Positions 7,524-15,224 are shown, counted from the first letter of the stretch. The stretch is DNA of 16,689 nt from Marinobacter sp. (GCA_017643965.1 JAEPMM010000024.1:1-16689); one strand, 5' to 3'. A program made the numbers and translations. Notes: a model not told the origin generated them from the letters alone.

Positions 7524-9101
7524 TCAGGCCGACGGCAGCCCGACGTGCTGACGGATCCGGTCGGCTACCGCCTCCGCCACGTGTTCCTGGTCGGTATGCA
7601 GGTGAATGGTGTGGGTTTTCTCTTCCGTGGTCAGCGGCTCGAACCAGCCCTGCTGCTCATCCAGCAACGCCTCAGTGGCTTCCGAGGCGTCTCCGGAGCG
7701 GTTGCGGATCCATTCCCGTCGCAGCTCCTCGGGTGCTTCGCAGTGAATCAGCGCAAAGGGCAGGCCCTGATTTTCCGCGACGTCGGCCAGCAACGCCCGC
7801 TCCCGTTGCTTCAGGGAGGCGGCATCCACAATCACCGGAAGGCCGGCGTGCAGAAGATCTGCGGCCACGGTGGCAAGGCGTTGATAGGTTTCCCGGGTGG
7901 CTTCCTCGGTGTACAGATTGGCGCCGGTGGGGGATTTGCTCTGGTCCAGCGGCCCCAGGCCGAACAGCCGCTTGCGTTCAACGTCCGAACGCAGACGAAT
8001 CAGCCCCAGTTCTGCCGACATGGAGGCGCTGACGCAGGTTTTACCGCTGGCGGACAAGCCCGTGGTCGCCAGCAGGTAAGGGTTCGGGATGGCGCTGTAG
8101 CTCTCCGCCAGTTGAGCATAGTCCCGGTATCGCTGCAGCAGGCCGGCTCTTTCGGCGTCGGAAAGTGACGGGTTGCCGAGGGTGAATAACGCAATCTTGG
8201 CGCGCACCATGGCGCGGTAGGCCTTGTACAGCGGCAGCAACGGCAGTGCGTCGAAATCCCCGCGATGCTCCAGGTAGGTGTTGAGGACCCGATTGGCCAG
8301 CAACGGCTCGCGGCGGGACTCGAGGTCCATCAGCAGAAATGCGAGATCGTTGATCACGTCGATCCAGCGGAACGGCTCGTTGAATTCGATGCAATCGAAC
8401 ACCGTGACCTTGCCCTCGAACACCGTGATGTTGGCCAGGTGGAGGTCGCCGTGGCACTCGCGCACGAAACCCTGCTGGCGGCGCTGGGCGATGAGATCCT
8501 GCTGGCGCTCGAAGGTGGTGCGGGTCCAGGCCTCGAGGTTATCCAGCTGTGCCAGCAACTCCTGGTCGTCCAACAGTGGGCGAATCTGGTCAAAGTTCTC
8601 CTGCATGGCGGCAAACACGGCCTCAGGAGTGCCCAGTGGCTTGTCATCGGCCACCGGCGGCAGGGTGTCATGAAAACCCGCCACCTGTCTGGCCAGGCTG
8701 GCGAGCAGATCGGCGCTGAGAGTTCCGTTCTCCTGGCGCACGTCGAACAGCTCGCTCTGGTCGAACTGGCGCATGCGGATGGCGTATTCAAACGGCTCAC
8801 CCTCGCCACCGAGTATCGGCTCGTCGGCGGTGCCGGTAATGGGTACCACATCCAGGTACAGGTCCGCGGCCAGGCGGGAGTTCAGGCGCAGTTCCTCTTC
8901 GCAGAAATACTTGCGGCGAGCCAGGGTGGAGAAGTCGAGAAACCCGAAGTCCATGGGCTTCTTGATCTTATAGGCGTAGTCGCCGGTGAGGATCACCTGA
9001 GAAATGTGGGTCTCAAAAACCTGAAAGTCGGTTACCGGGTGGTCGTACAGCGCCGGATTCTGTAACGCCAGAATCAGGTTATGGGTATCGGTGTCGCTCA
9101 C
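7524..9101 (-). CDS. Bifunctional phosphotransferase (APH-like) / P-loop kinase protein
   Basis: This 525-residue cytoplasmic fusion has an N-terminal aminoglycoside-phosphotransferase/choline-kinase-like domain (about 30-330) with the catalytic motif HGDLHLAN (217-224) and metal aspartate D236 in VFDCIEFNE, and a C-terminal P-loop kinase domain (about 340-520) with Walker A GLSASGKT (348-355) and a later IVDAASL strand. This COG2187+COG0645 architecture is common in proteobacteria and usually annotated as AAA-family ATPase; the substrate is unknown and resistance is not implied. The start is GTG (SDTDTHN), chosen because AGGAG lies 6-10 bases upstream; a longer open frame to 9236 would overlap the mrcB start. 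The gene stands 81 bases ahead of the pentapeptide-Rieske pair and is divergent from mrcB. Confidence 0.88.
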   Translation of the reverse strand: MSDTDTHNLILALQNPALYDHPVTDFQVFETHISQVILTGDYAYKIKKPMDFGFLDFSTLARRKYFCEEELRLNSRLAADLYLDVVPITGTADEPILGGEGEPFEYAIRMRQFDQSELFDVRQENGTLSADLLASLARQVAGFHDTLPPVADDKPLGTPEAVFAAMQENFDQIRPLLDDQELLAQLDNLEAWTRTTFERQQDLIAQRRQQGFVRECHGDLHLANITVFEGKVTVFDCIEFNEPFRWIDVINDLAFLLMDLESRREPLLANRVLNTYLEHRGDFDALPLLPLYKAYRAMVRAKIALFTLGNPSLSDAERAGLLQRYRDYAQLAESYSAIPNPYLLATTGLSASGKTCVSASMSAELGLIRLRSDVERKRLFGLGPLDQSKSPTGANLYTEEATRETYQRLATVAADLLHAGLPVIVDAASLKQRERALLADVAENQGLPFALIHCEAPEELRREWIRNRSGDASEATEALLDEQQGWFEPLTTEEKTHTIHLHTDQEHVAEAVADRIRQHVGLPSA

Positions 9102-9147
9102 TGCTCTCTCCTCGCATTCCCTGAACTTGTTGATTTTTCTTGCACCT

Positions 9148-9177
9148 ATCATAACGGGCAGATTACAGAAATAACAC
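9148..9177 (-). promoter_or_regulatory. Candidate promoter for the phosphotransferase/kinase gene
   Basis: On the minus strand a TATGAT -10 (9148-9153) lies 18 bases after a weak GTGTTA -35 (9172-9177). The implied transcript would begin near 9142, about 40 bases before the GTG and its AGGAG. This is a motif match by eye only; a plus-strand candidate (TTGTTG 9127-9132, 17 bases, CATAAC 9150-9155) for mrcB overlaps it. Confidence 0.35.
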
Positions 9178-9211
9178 ACAGATGACCTGCCTCCGGCCGT
9201 GCCGCTTTCGT

Positions 9212-9217
9212 TATACT
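9212..9217 (+). promoter_or_regulatory. TATACT -10-like box abutting the mrcB start
   Basis: TATACT ends 6 bases before the mrcB ATG at 9224. If used as a -10, transcription would begin at or next to the ATG and give a leaderless message, in keeping with the absence of any Shine-Dalgarno sequence here. No good -35 sits at 16-18 bases. A competing promoter further upstream would give a leader of about 60 bases. Confidence 0.3.
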
Positions 9218-9223
9218 CGCGCC

Positions 9224-11551
9224 ATGAAAAAAACATCCCCCCCGAAAAAGTCCGTTAAGAAAAAAACCGGTAAAGGCCGTTCCGCCCGGCGACCCTGGTT
9301 CTGGCGTCTGTTCTGGCGTGTCACGCTGATCGGCCTGGTCCTGCTTGCCGGCTGGATGGTGTATCTCGATGCGGTGGTGACCTCGCGCTTCGAGGGGCGT
9401 CGCTTCGAGGTGCCGTCGCGGGTTTATGCCCGCCCGCTTGAATTGTACGACGGCGCCAGTGTCAGCTCCGGCAGCCTGCAGAGAGAGCTGGAGCTGTCCG
9501 GCTTCCGCAAGGGCGATGGTGTCAGGCCGGGCACCTACAGTCGTAGTGGTGGTCGTTTTCTGATCAGTTCCCGCGGGTTTCTGTTTGCCGATGGGTTGGA
9601 GCCCCGGCGCCGGCTGGCACTGACCATCTATGGCGACCGGGTTCAGGAATTCCGCGTGGTGGAGGGTGACAACGCGCCGATCGTGCGTCTTGAGCCCGCC
9701 CAGATCGGTGGCATCTACCCGGCCCATAAGGAGGACCGGGTGCTGGTTCAGCTGGAGGATGTGCCGGATTTGCTGACCGACGCGTTGCTGACCATCGAGG
9801 ACCGCGGATTTTACGAGCATTACGGCGTGGCGCCGCTGTCCATTGGCCGCGCACTGCTGGTCAATCTGCAGGCGGGCCGCGTGGTGCAGGGCGGTAGCAC
9901 GCTGACCCAGCAGCTGGTGAAGAACTTTTTCCTGACCCGTGAGCAGACCCTGATCCGCAAAGGCAACGAAGCGCTGATGTCGGTGTTGCTGGAGCTGCAC
10001 TACGAGAAGGACGACATCCTCGAAACCTACCTCAACGAGGTGTATCTCGGTCAGGCCGGCACCCGCAGCATTCACGGTTTTGGCCTGGCAAGTCAGTTCT
10101 ATTTCGGCGAATCGATCCGCGATCTTGATCTGCACCAGGTGGCATTGCTGGTGGCCATGGTGAAGGGGCCCAGTTACTACAACCCGCGCCGGCATCCGGA
10201 GCGTGCTCTGGCGCGTCGTAACCTGGTCATCGACGTGATGGCCGACGACGGTATCGTCAGCGCCGCCGAAGCCAGCACGGCCCGTGCCCGGCCGTTGGGC
10301 GTCAGTGAGCGGCCCTCCTACTCCGAGAACCGCTATCCCGCCTATATCGATCTGGTACGCCGCCATCTGGCCCGTGACTACAAGGAGGAAGACCTACAGA
10401 GCGAGGGGCTGCGGATCTTCACCACCCTCCATCCGGGGATTCAGTACGCGGCGGAATTTGCGGTCACCGACACGCTGTCGCGGATGGATTCCGGCTTCGA
10501 GGAAACCACGCTCGAGTCCGCCATGGTAGTGACCTCCCGTGACAGCGGCGAGGTGCTGGCGCTGGTGGGTGGCCGGGACCCCCAGTTTGCCGGTTTCAAC
10601 CGGGCGCTGGATGCGCGCCGGCCAATCGGCTCGCTGATCAAACCGTTTATCTACCTCACCGCACTGCAGGATCCAGAGCGCTACACGCTGATCTCGCCGG
10701 TGGAGGATAAGGGGTTTGCTCTGGTTTTTGATGATGATCGGCGCTGGGAGCCGAAAAACTTCGATAACAAGGAGCGGGGCGAGGTACCGCTGCATCAGGC
10801 GCTGTCCCGGTCCTATAATCTGCCGGCGGTCAGGGTCGGTCTCGATGTGGGCGTGGACGCGGTGCAGGAAACCCTGCAGGCGTTTGGTGTGACCACTCCG
10901 ATTTCCCGGTATCCTTCCATGCTGCTGGGCTCGGTGTCGATGACGCCGGTGACCGTGGCGCAGATCTATCAGGGGTTGGCCACATCCGGTTTCAATACCC
11001 CGTTGCGAACCATTCGCCAGGTCACCGATGCCAGTGGTGAGGCGCTGTCGCGCTACAGCCTGGAAGTGGACCAGGTGGCGGATCCGGCAGCGGTTCACCT
11101 GGTGCAATACGCCATGCAGGAAACTATGCAGGAGGGGACCGGGCGAGCGGCTTACCGCACCGTGCCCCAGCAACTGTCGCTCGCCGGCAAGACCGGCACC
11201 ACGGACGACGGGCGGGACGCCTGGTTTGCCGGCTTCAGTGGCGATCTGCTGGCCGTCACCTGGATCGGTCGGGACGATAACGGTCCCACCACACTGACAG
11301 GCTCAACCGGTGCGTTGCCGGTGTGGGCGCGGTTCATGGGGCAGGTGCCCCAACACGGATTTTCACCGGTGGTGCCCGACGGCGTGGCGTATCACTGGGT
11401 CAATCCGCAACGGCAGGCTCTGACCGACGAGCACTGTGACAATGCACGCCTGGTTCCGTTTATGGCCGGCAGTGAGCCCGTTCAGGAGGTGACCTGTGCG
11501 GGCAATCTGCAGCGACGGATCCGCGGCTGGTTTGAAGGACTTTTCCAATGA
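9224..11551 (+). CDS. mrcB: Penicillin-binding protein 1B, bifunctional glycosyltransferase/transpeptidase
   Basis: PBP1b polymerises and crosslinks peptidoglycan at the outer face of the inner membrane. The 775 residues equal the Pseudomonas length (E. coli 844). In order: a short Lys/Arg-rich cytoplasmic tail (1-26), one membrane anchor (about 30-50), a UB2H docking domain (about 65-150), the GT51 glycosyltransferase with catalytic E192 in EDRGFYEHYG and GGSTLTQQLVKN (223-234), and a transpeptidase with S470-L-I-K473, S530-Y-N532 and K656-T-G-T. Two late cysteines (C738, C758) may form a disulfide as in E. coli PBP1b. The start is ATG at 9224 (MKKTSPPKKS); an in-frame ATG at 9182 gives an odd Cys-rich 14-residue addition and also lacks an SD. 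The stop overlaps the lpoP start (ATGA), and the UB2H domain is the expected contact for that lipoprotein. Confidence 0.97.
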   Translation: MKKTSPPKKSVKKKTGKGRSARRPWFWRLFWRVTLIGLVLLAGWMVYLDAVVTSRFEGRRFEVPSRVYARPLELYDGASVSSGSLQRELELSGFRKGDGVRPGTYSRSGGRFLISSRGFLFADGLEPRRRLALTIYGDRVQEFRVVEGDNAPIVRLEPAQIGGIYPAHKEDRVLVQLEDVPDLLTDALLTIEDRGFYEHYGVAPLSIGRALLVNLQAGRVVQGGSTLTQQLVKNFFLTREQTLIRKGNEALMSVLLELHYEKDDILETYLNEVYLGQAGTRSIHGFGLASQFYFGESIRDLDLHQVALLVAMVKGPSYYNPRRHPERALARRNLVIDVMADDGIVSAAEASTARARPLGVSERPSYSENRYPAYIDLVRRHLARDYKEEDLQSEGLRIFTTLHPGIQYAAEFAVTDTLSRMDSGFEETTLESAMVVTSRDSGEVLALVGGRDPQFAGFNRALDARRPIGSLIKPFIYLTALQDPERYTLISPVEDKGFALVFDDDRRWEPKNFDNKERGEVPLHQALSRSYNLPAVRVGLDVGVDAVQETLQAFGVTTPISRYPSMLLGSVSMTPVTVAQIYQGLATSGFNTPLRTIRQVTDASGEALSRYSLEVDQVADPAAVHLVQYAMQETMQEGTGRAAYRTVPQQLSLAGKTGTTDDGRDAWFAGFSGDLLAVTWIGRDDNGPTTLTGSTGALPVWARFMGQVPQHGFSPVVPDGVAYHWVNPQRQALTDEHCDNARLVPFMAGSEPVQEVTCAGNLQRRIRGWFEGLFQ

Positions 11552-12132
11552 AGGCGGCAACACTGAAATACAGCGGCGCGCTGGCACTGGCGCTGATCAT
11601 CGGCGGCTGTGCCTCGCCCGGCGGTTCCATCTACGTGCCCGCAGGTGGCTCATCGCGGGATGTGGAAGAGGCGCCGGAACCACCGCGGAGCGAACGGGAC
11701 GCGGCAACCACGCGCACGGAACGCAAGAGTGAGCAGCCGTCTGAACCGGCAGCGGAACCGGAACAGGAGCGCCGCACCGGTTCCCCGAGCTACCAGGAAG
11801 CCGGAGACCAGCTGTCACCGGCGGCCAAGAGCCTCATTCAGCAGGCCGACAGCTTCCTGGCTCAGGGCAATGCGCCTGCCGCCATCGTGCAGTTGGAGCG
11901 GGCTCAGCGCATCGCTCCGAGATCGGCGGAGGTGTATTTCAAACTCTCCGAAGCCTATGTTGCCGCCGGTCAGTTGGGCTCGGCGGAGCAGTTCACGCTC
12001 AAAGGGTTGTCCTTGGCGGGAAGCGATGCAAGGTTGCAGCGGTCTGGCTGGATGTTGCTGGCGGATATTCGGCGCGAGCGCGGGAACGTGGCGGGTGCCA
12101 ATCAGGCCGAGCAACGGGCTAACGCACTGTAG
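11548..12132 (+). CDS. lpoP: LpoP-type TPR lipoprotein, probable PBP1b activator
   Basis: This 194-residue lipoprotein precursor has a signal sequence ending in lipobox I-G-G-C21. C21 is followed by A-S, not aspartate, which predicts outer-membrane sorting. Residues about 25-88 form a disordered Glu/Arg/Pro-rich tether long enough to cross the periplasm, and residues about 90-190 carry two to three tetratricopeptide repeats (e.g. FLAQGNAPAAIVQLERAQRI, then VYFKLSEAYVAAGQLGSAEQ). The gene is coupled to mrcB by ATGA, with AAGGA 8 bases upstream. In Pseudomonas aeruginosa the gene next to PBP1b encodes LpoP, an outer-membrane TPR lipoprotein that activates PBP1b; topology, domain and position all match. 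Direct activity here is inferred, not seen. Confidence 0.85.
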   Translation: MKAATLKYSGALALALIIGGCASPGGSIYVPAGGSSRDVEEAPEPPRSERDAATTRTERKSEQPSEPAAEPEQERRTGSPSYQEAGDQLSPAAKSLIQQADSFLAQGNAPAAIVQLERAQRIAPRSAEVYFKLSEAYVAAGQLGSAEQFTLKGLSLAGSDARLQRSGWMLLADIRRERGNVAGANQAEQRANAL

Positions 12133-12156
12133 TGATGTGTTTTCCGTTCAGCAGAC

Positions 12157-12188
12157 ACAAAAAACCCCGCAGTTGCGGGGTTTTTTGT
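12157..12188. terminator. Strong bidirectional intrinsic terminator
   Basis: A perfect 15-base inverted repeat: six A then CCCCGCA, GT at the centre, TGCGGGG then six T. The GC core is CCCCGC/GCGGGG with an AGTT loop, flanked by A6 on the left and T6 on the right, so it works on both strands. It lies 24 bases after the lpoP stop and 10 bases after the stop of the convergent DUF4382 gene, closing both units. Confidence 0.95.
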
Positions 12189-12198
12189 CGGACTGATG

Positions 12199-13095
12199 TC
12201 ACTCGGCCACGAAGTCTACCGTGGTTTGCGACTCAGCCGTCACGGTGACGTTCCGCGTTCCAATGAACGTGAGCTCTTCGGCCGCCTCGTTGTCATCGGG
12301 GTCGCAGGTGTAACTGACGGTGTACTCACCCTCGACCAGGAAAGCGGCCGTGTAGTTGTATTCGGTCGTTTCCGGATCAAATGCTACCGGGGCGGTCAGC
12401 AACGGCTCGTTTTCGCTGCCAAGATCGCCCGTGGTGGCGCCACTGCCCTGGTAGACATAGACCATGCCGTCATAGATCGTGCTGTCTGCGCATTGAACGG
12501 AAATCACGGTCTCATCAACGGCGCCGGCAATCGACCCCACTTCGAGATTGTTGACCAGCCGCAGCGCCGGTCTCAGCATGAAGTCGGCGAGCGCGTTGCC
12601 TTGGGGATCGACCACCGCTTTGCGTACGTCGAAATCAATGGTGAAGCTGGTGGAGGTGTCGGCGGCGACGATAAAGTCACCCTGCAGTTTCAGACCGCTT
12701 TGCTCGCCGGACGGGACGGCAAGAGAAAATTCAGTATCCCCTGTGTCAGAACGCTTTACGAACGAGTTTTCAGTATTAACGATCAATCGAATCTGGGAAT
12801 ACTCACCCGCAGGCACCTCCTGGTCGGTGATCAGCGGCTCACTGACGCCTCCCTGCAGATCCAGCATATTGACGGTTTCGAAACCTTCAAGCGGGAACGA
12901 AATCCAGTCACCGTCTGTCGGTTTGAGGCGGATCTCGGTGAATGCGACGGTCACGTTACTGAGATCCGTGGCCGGTGCGTCCGTGATACCGAAGGACACA
13001 GTGCCGGTGGCATCGGAACCTGAGCTGCCACCACCGCAAGCCGCGATGCCCGCGGCCAGGGCTGAAACGGTAAATAATTTGAGCGTACGATTCAT
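12199..13095 (-). CDS. DUF4382 domain lipoprotein
   Basis: The 298-residue protein begins with a signal sequence and lipobox I-A-A-C20, followed by a GGGSSGS linker; no aspartate at +2, so it is probably outer-membrane. Residues 30-185 match the DUF4382 family (start GTVSFGITDAPATDLSNVTV, with the typical W64 strand and the VPAGEYSQIRL motif); residues about 187-298 form a second beta-rich domain of carboxypeptidase-regulatory/Ig-like appearance with C202 and C264, possibly disulfide-linked. The mature protein is very acidic. A good SD (GGAGG) lies 4 bases before the ATG. It is divergent from the sigma/anti-sigma operon and has an ECF-type promoter candidate upstream. The biological role of DUF4382 is unknown; it may be a surface or periplasmic target of the neighbouring sigma factor (inference). 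Confidence 0.9.
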   Translation of the reverse strand: MNRTLKLFTVSALAAGIAACGGGSSGSDATGTVSFGITDAPATDLSNVTVAFTEIRLKPTDGDWISFPLEGFETVNMLDLQGGVSEPLITDQEVPAGEYSQIRLIVNTENSFVKRSDTGDTEFSLAVPSGEQSGLKLQGDFIVAADTSTSFTIDFDVRKAVVDPQGNALADFMLRPALRLVNNLEVGSIAGAVDETVISVQCADSTIYDGMVYVYQGSGATTGDLGSENEPLLTAPVAFDPETTEYNYTAAFLVEGEYTVSYTCDPDDNEAAEELTFIGTRNVTVTAESQTTVDFVAE

Positions 13096-13160
13096 AAAGC
13101 CTCCGAGGTTAATTCACTTTGAGAGCAGAGCGGTGTGTACGCGCTACCTGTCCCCTATAG

Positions 13161-13186
13161 AACGATAGCGCCGGTTACCGGGTTCC
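13161..13186 (-). promoter_or_regulatory. Candidate ECF-sigma promoter for the DUF4382 lipoprotein
   Basis: On the minus strand GGAACC (13181-13186) is followed after 16 bases by CGTT (13161-13164), the GGAAC/CGT layout recognised by many ECF sigma factors. The predicted transcript would start about 60 bases before the lipoprotein ATG. The divergent gene encodes an ECF-like sigma factor, so a regulatory link is plausible; I see no equally good copy on the plus strand ahead of the sigma gene itself. Confidence 0.35.
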
Positions 13187-13338
13187 GACCGTTTTGTTAA
13201 CGTTGTCTCACATTCCGTCAATAATTATCAGGGCGTCCGGGTGGTGGCCGCGTATAACCAAGGCGTTAACTGAGATAGACTTGCTGACCGATCACAGCCA
13301 ACGAACGACATCTGGAACAAACACAGGCGAACACCGGT

Positions 13339-13926
13339 TTGGCATTACTTCCTTTTCGGCCGTCACGGTCCAAACGATTTGAAAAACTGGTCCAGCCGCA
13401 TCTGCAGGCGTTGTACCGGTTTGCCTTTCGTCTGGCAGGCCAGCAGCAGGATGCGGAAGATCTGGTCCAGGACGTCATCGTGAAACTGTACCCCCGTCTC
13501 GACGAGCTGGAAGCCATTGAGCAGTTGCGGCCGTGGCTGAACCGGGTGTTGTACCGTCATTTCATCGACCAGGTGCGTCGTAAAGGGCGGCAGTCCGATC
13601 GGCCACTGAGCGAGGTGGTTGAGGCCGAGCAGCAGTCTTCCTATCTCGAAAGCTTCGCCTCGGACGACATCGGCCCGGAAGCCCACCTGGAGGCTGGCCG
13701 TGTGGGCCCGGCGCTGGACAAGGTCATGGCAGCGCTGGACCCGGATCAGCGCACCCTGATCATGCTCCATGACGTCGACGGGTGGCGCCAGGAAGACATT
13801 GCGGAAATTCTCGACATTCCGCTGGGCACCGTGAAATCCCGGTTGCATCGATGCCGTGCGGCACTTCGTGAAAAACTGCAAAAGGAACTGGAACCTTTCT
13901 CGGGCATCGGACGTGTGAAAGAATGA
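13339..13926 (+). CDS. ECF-like sigma-70 family RNA polymerase sigma factor
   Basis: This 195-residue sigma factor has only regions 2 and 4. Region 2 (about 14-85) includes LYRFAFRLAGQQQDAEDLVQ, the core-binding and -10 melting segment; region 4 (about 132-185) includes LDPDQRTLIMLHDVDGWRQE and the helix-turn-helix IAEILDIPLGTVKSRLHRCR for -35 binding. A linker of about 45 residues joins them. The start is TTG (MALLPFRPSR), the only canonical start in the open frame before the conserved region; a weak AGGCGA sits 8 bases upstream. The gene is followed after 10 bases by its anti-sigma partner, so the two are one operon. The inducing signal and subgroup cannot be told from sequence alone; the downstream exported proteins suggest an envelope-related response. 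Confidence 0.92.
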   Translation: MALLPFRPSRSKRFEKLVQPHLQALYRFAFRLAGQQQDAEDLVQDVIVKLYPRLDELEAIEQLRPWLNRVLYRHFIDQVRRKGRQSDRPLSEVVEAEQQSSYLESFASDDIGPEAHLEAGRVGPALDKVMAALDPDQRTLIMLHDVDGWRQEDIAEILDIPLGTVKSRLHRCRAALREKLQKELEPFSGIGRVKE

Positions 13927-13936
13927 GGTGATGGAT

Positions 13937-14629
13937 ATGTCGTGTCGTGAATGCCGGGAACTGATTGCTCCCCTGATAATGAATGAATTGTCTGCCGAAC
14001 AGGCTGCCGTTGTTGAGCAGCATGCGGCAGAATGCGTTCACTGTGCGGCGATTCTGGCGGGCGAACGAGAGCTGCAATCCGCGCTGGCGGATCGGTTTTC
14101 CATTCCGGATCCATCACCGGATTTCGAGACCCGGGTCATGGCTGCTGCGTGCTCGGACGATTCCGCGCGCGCTGGCTGGAGCACTCCGATTGTAGGTGGG
14201 GCCATCGCTGCGGCGTTGGCGCTGGGCATTGCCCTTGGCGTGGGCCTGAAGCCGGGCGACGATCCGTCGCGGGTGGACATGGCCGCCGATACGGCAACTG
14301 CGGAGCAGACTGCGCCCGAACCTGCAATGTATGAGCCGGTGGTTCAGACTGTGCGCCTTGCGTTCAGCTCGGGCAAACCGCTTCAGGACGTCACGCTGAC
14401 GCTTGAGCTTCCGGCCAATGTTGAGCTGGCAAGGTTTCCCGGACGGCATCAGCTGAGCTGGCAGGTCGATCTGGAACAGGGCGAGAACGTTCTGGCCCTG
14501 CCGCTCAGGGTGCTGTTCCCGGGCGCGGGCGATCTGGTCGCACACATTGACGATGGCCAGCGGCAGAAAACCTTCAGGGCGGTAATACCGGGTCAGGCCG
14601 AGGCAGAGAAAATGGAGCCAGCATCATGA
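13937..14629 (+). CDS. Membrane anti-sigma factor with zinc finger (zf-HC2)
   Basis: The 230-residue protein has an N-terminal anti-sigma zinc domain: C3 and C6, then H29-x3-C33-x2-C36, the ZAS/zf-HC2 pattern that holds a cognate ECF sigma inactive. One transmembrane segment (about 84-104, Ala/Gly/Leu-rich) follows, then an acidic linker and a periplasmic beta-rich domain (about 130-222; VQTVRLAFSSGKPLQDVTLT onward) that may sense the signal. The ATG at 13937 was chosen because GAGGTG ends 6 bases before it; a GTG and an ATG a few codons upstream fall inside the SD. It follows the sigma gene by 10 bases, and its stop overlaps the next start (ATGA), so all three are co-translated. Release by regulated proteolysis or redox of the cysteines is possible but not shown. 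Confidence 0.9.
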   Translation: MSCRECRELIAPLIMNELSAEQAAVVEQHAAECVHCAAILAGERELQSALADRFSIPDPSPDFETRVMAAACSDDSARAGWSTPIVGGAIAAALALGIALGVGLKPGDDPSRVDMAADTATAEQTAPEPAMYEPVVQTVRLAFSSGKPLQDVTLTLELPANVELARFPGRHQLSWQVDLEQGENVLALPLRVLFPGAGDLVAHIDDGQRQKTFRAVIPGQAEAEKMEPAS

Positions 14630-15126
14630 CGAAGCACAGCAGGCAGTGGTTCAGGCCGGCACTGATGTGCATGGTTGCACTTTTTGTATCGCCAGCAATG
14701 GCGCAGTCGATCGACGACCTGGATAACCTTGATGTCACCATGAGAATGGTTGTTGACGATGAGGACCTCACCAATTCGGTGGTGCGTGAAATTGAGCTGC
14801 CGGAGCCGATGATCCGTGGACAGGAAATGCGCCAGGGTGCTTCCGGGGTGCCAGGGCAAGGTCGTCCTGAGCGGCCGGATCTCGACACGGCGCTGGATGC
14901 CATGGAGCGCGGTCAGGAAATCGGTGAATCGGCGTCAGAGCGGGCGAGCGAGGCTCGGGAGATTATTGATTCCGAGAGGCCCGGTCGCGATGGTCTGCTG
15001 GATTCTTTGCCCGGCCGGGATGGTCTGACCGATCTGCCCGGCAGGGATGATCTGCTGAATGACACGGAACAGCTGCTGGATGACGTCGGTGACAAACTTG
15101 ACCCTGACAACCAGCTGGAACTCTGA
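14626..15126 (+). CDS. Secreted acidic protein with PGRD repeats, unknown function
   Basis: This 166-residue protein has a classical signal peptide cleaved after A-M-A26 (predicted), leaving a mature protein of about 140 residues rich in Asp, Glu, Arg and Gly with few hydrophobic stretches. I recognise no domain. Residues about 84-118 look helical and charged; residues 119-145 carry three tandem copies of PGRDGLLDS-like units starting at P119, P129 and P138; the C-terminus is again very acidic (LLDDVGDKLDPDNQLEL). The Asp-rich repeats could bind calcium, but no canonical EF-hand or RTX spacing is present. It is coupled to the anti-sigma gene by ATGA with GGAG 8 bases upstream, so it is made together with the sigma system and is probably periplasmic. 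Confidence 0.82.
   Translation: MTKHSRQWFRPALMCMVALFVSPAMAQSIDDLDNLDVTMRMVVDDEDLTNSVVREIELPEPMIRGQEMRQGASGVPGQGRPERPDLDTALDAMERGQEIGESASERASEAREIIDSERPGRDGLLDSLPGRDGLTDLPGRDDLLNDTEQLLDDVGDKLDPDNQLEL
14980..15063 (+). repeat. Three tandem PGRD-coding repeats
   Basis: Three imperfect copies of about 27-30 bases, beginning at 14980, 15010 and 15037, each encode PGRD followed by GLLD-, GLTD- or DLLN-like residues. Each starts CCCGGY or CCCGGC and shares GATGRTCTG. The copies stay in frame, so copy number could change without breaking the gene. Confidence 0.75.
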
Positions 15127-15215
15127 TCCCTCACCGGATTAGCGGCCCCCTCCCGAATCATCAAACTGGAGAAGATGTGTACCTTTGTGTCGCACACTTT
15201 TTTCTTGTTTGTCGC

Positions 15216-15224
15216 TGTTATACT
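15216..15224 (+). promoter_or_regulatory. Extended -10 promoter candidate for the TPR/barrel gene
   Basis: TGTTATACT gives the TG-N-TATACT extended -10 pattern in the 178-base gap ahead of the barrel gene. No clear -35 is present, as is usual for extended -10 promoters. The transcript would start near 15231, about 74 bases before the TTG start. It would let the barrel gene be expressed apart from the sigma operon. Confidence 0.45.

Noticed and set aside
9182..9223. Upstream in-frame ATG for mrcB
   Set aside because: It adds an atypical Cys/Arg-rich stretch, has no SD, and the Lys-rich MKK start at 9224 better suits a PBP1b cytoplasmic tail.
9149..10366. 405-codon open frame antisense to mrcB
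   Set aside because: It mirrors the codon pattern of the clearly genuine PBP1b gene, has no SD or recognisable domain, and is typical of high-GC antisense shadows.
15117..15122. GGAACT as an ECF -35 box ahead of the barrel gene
   Set aside because: No CGT or TCTRA box at 15-17 bases downstream; it also lies in the end of the PGRD coding region.
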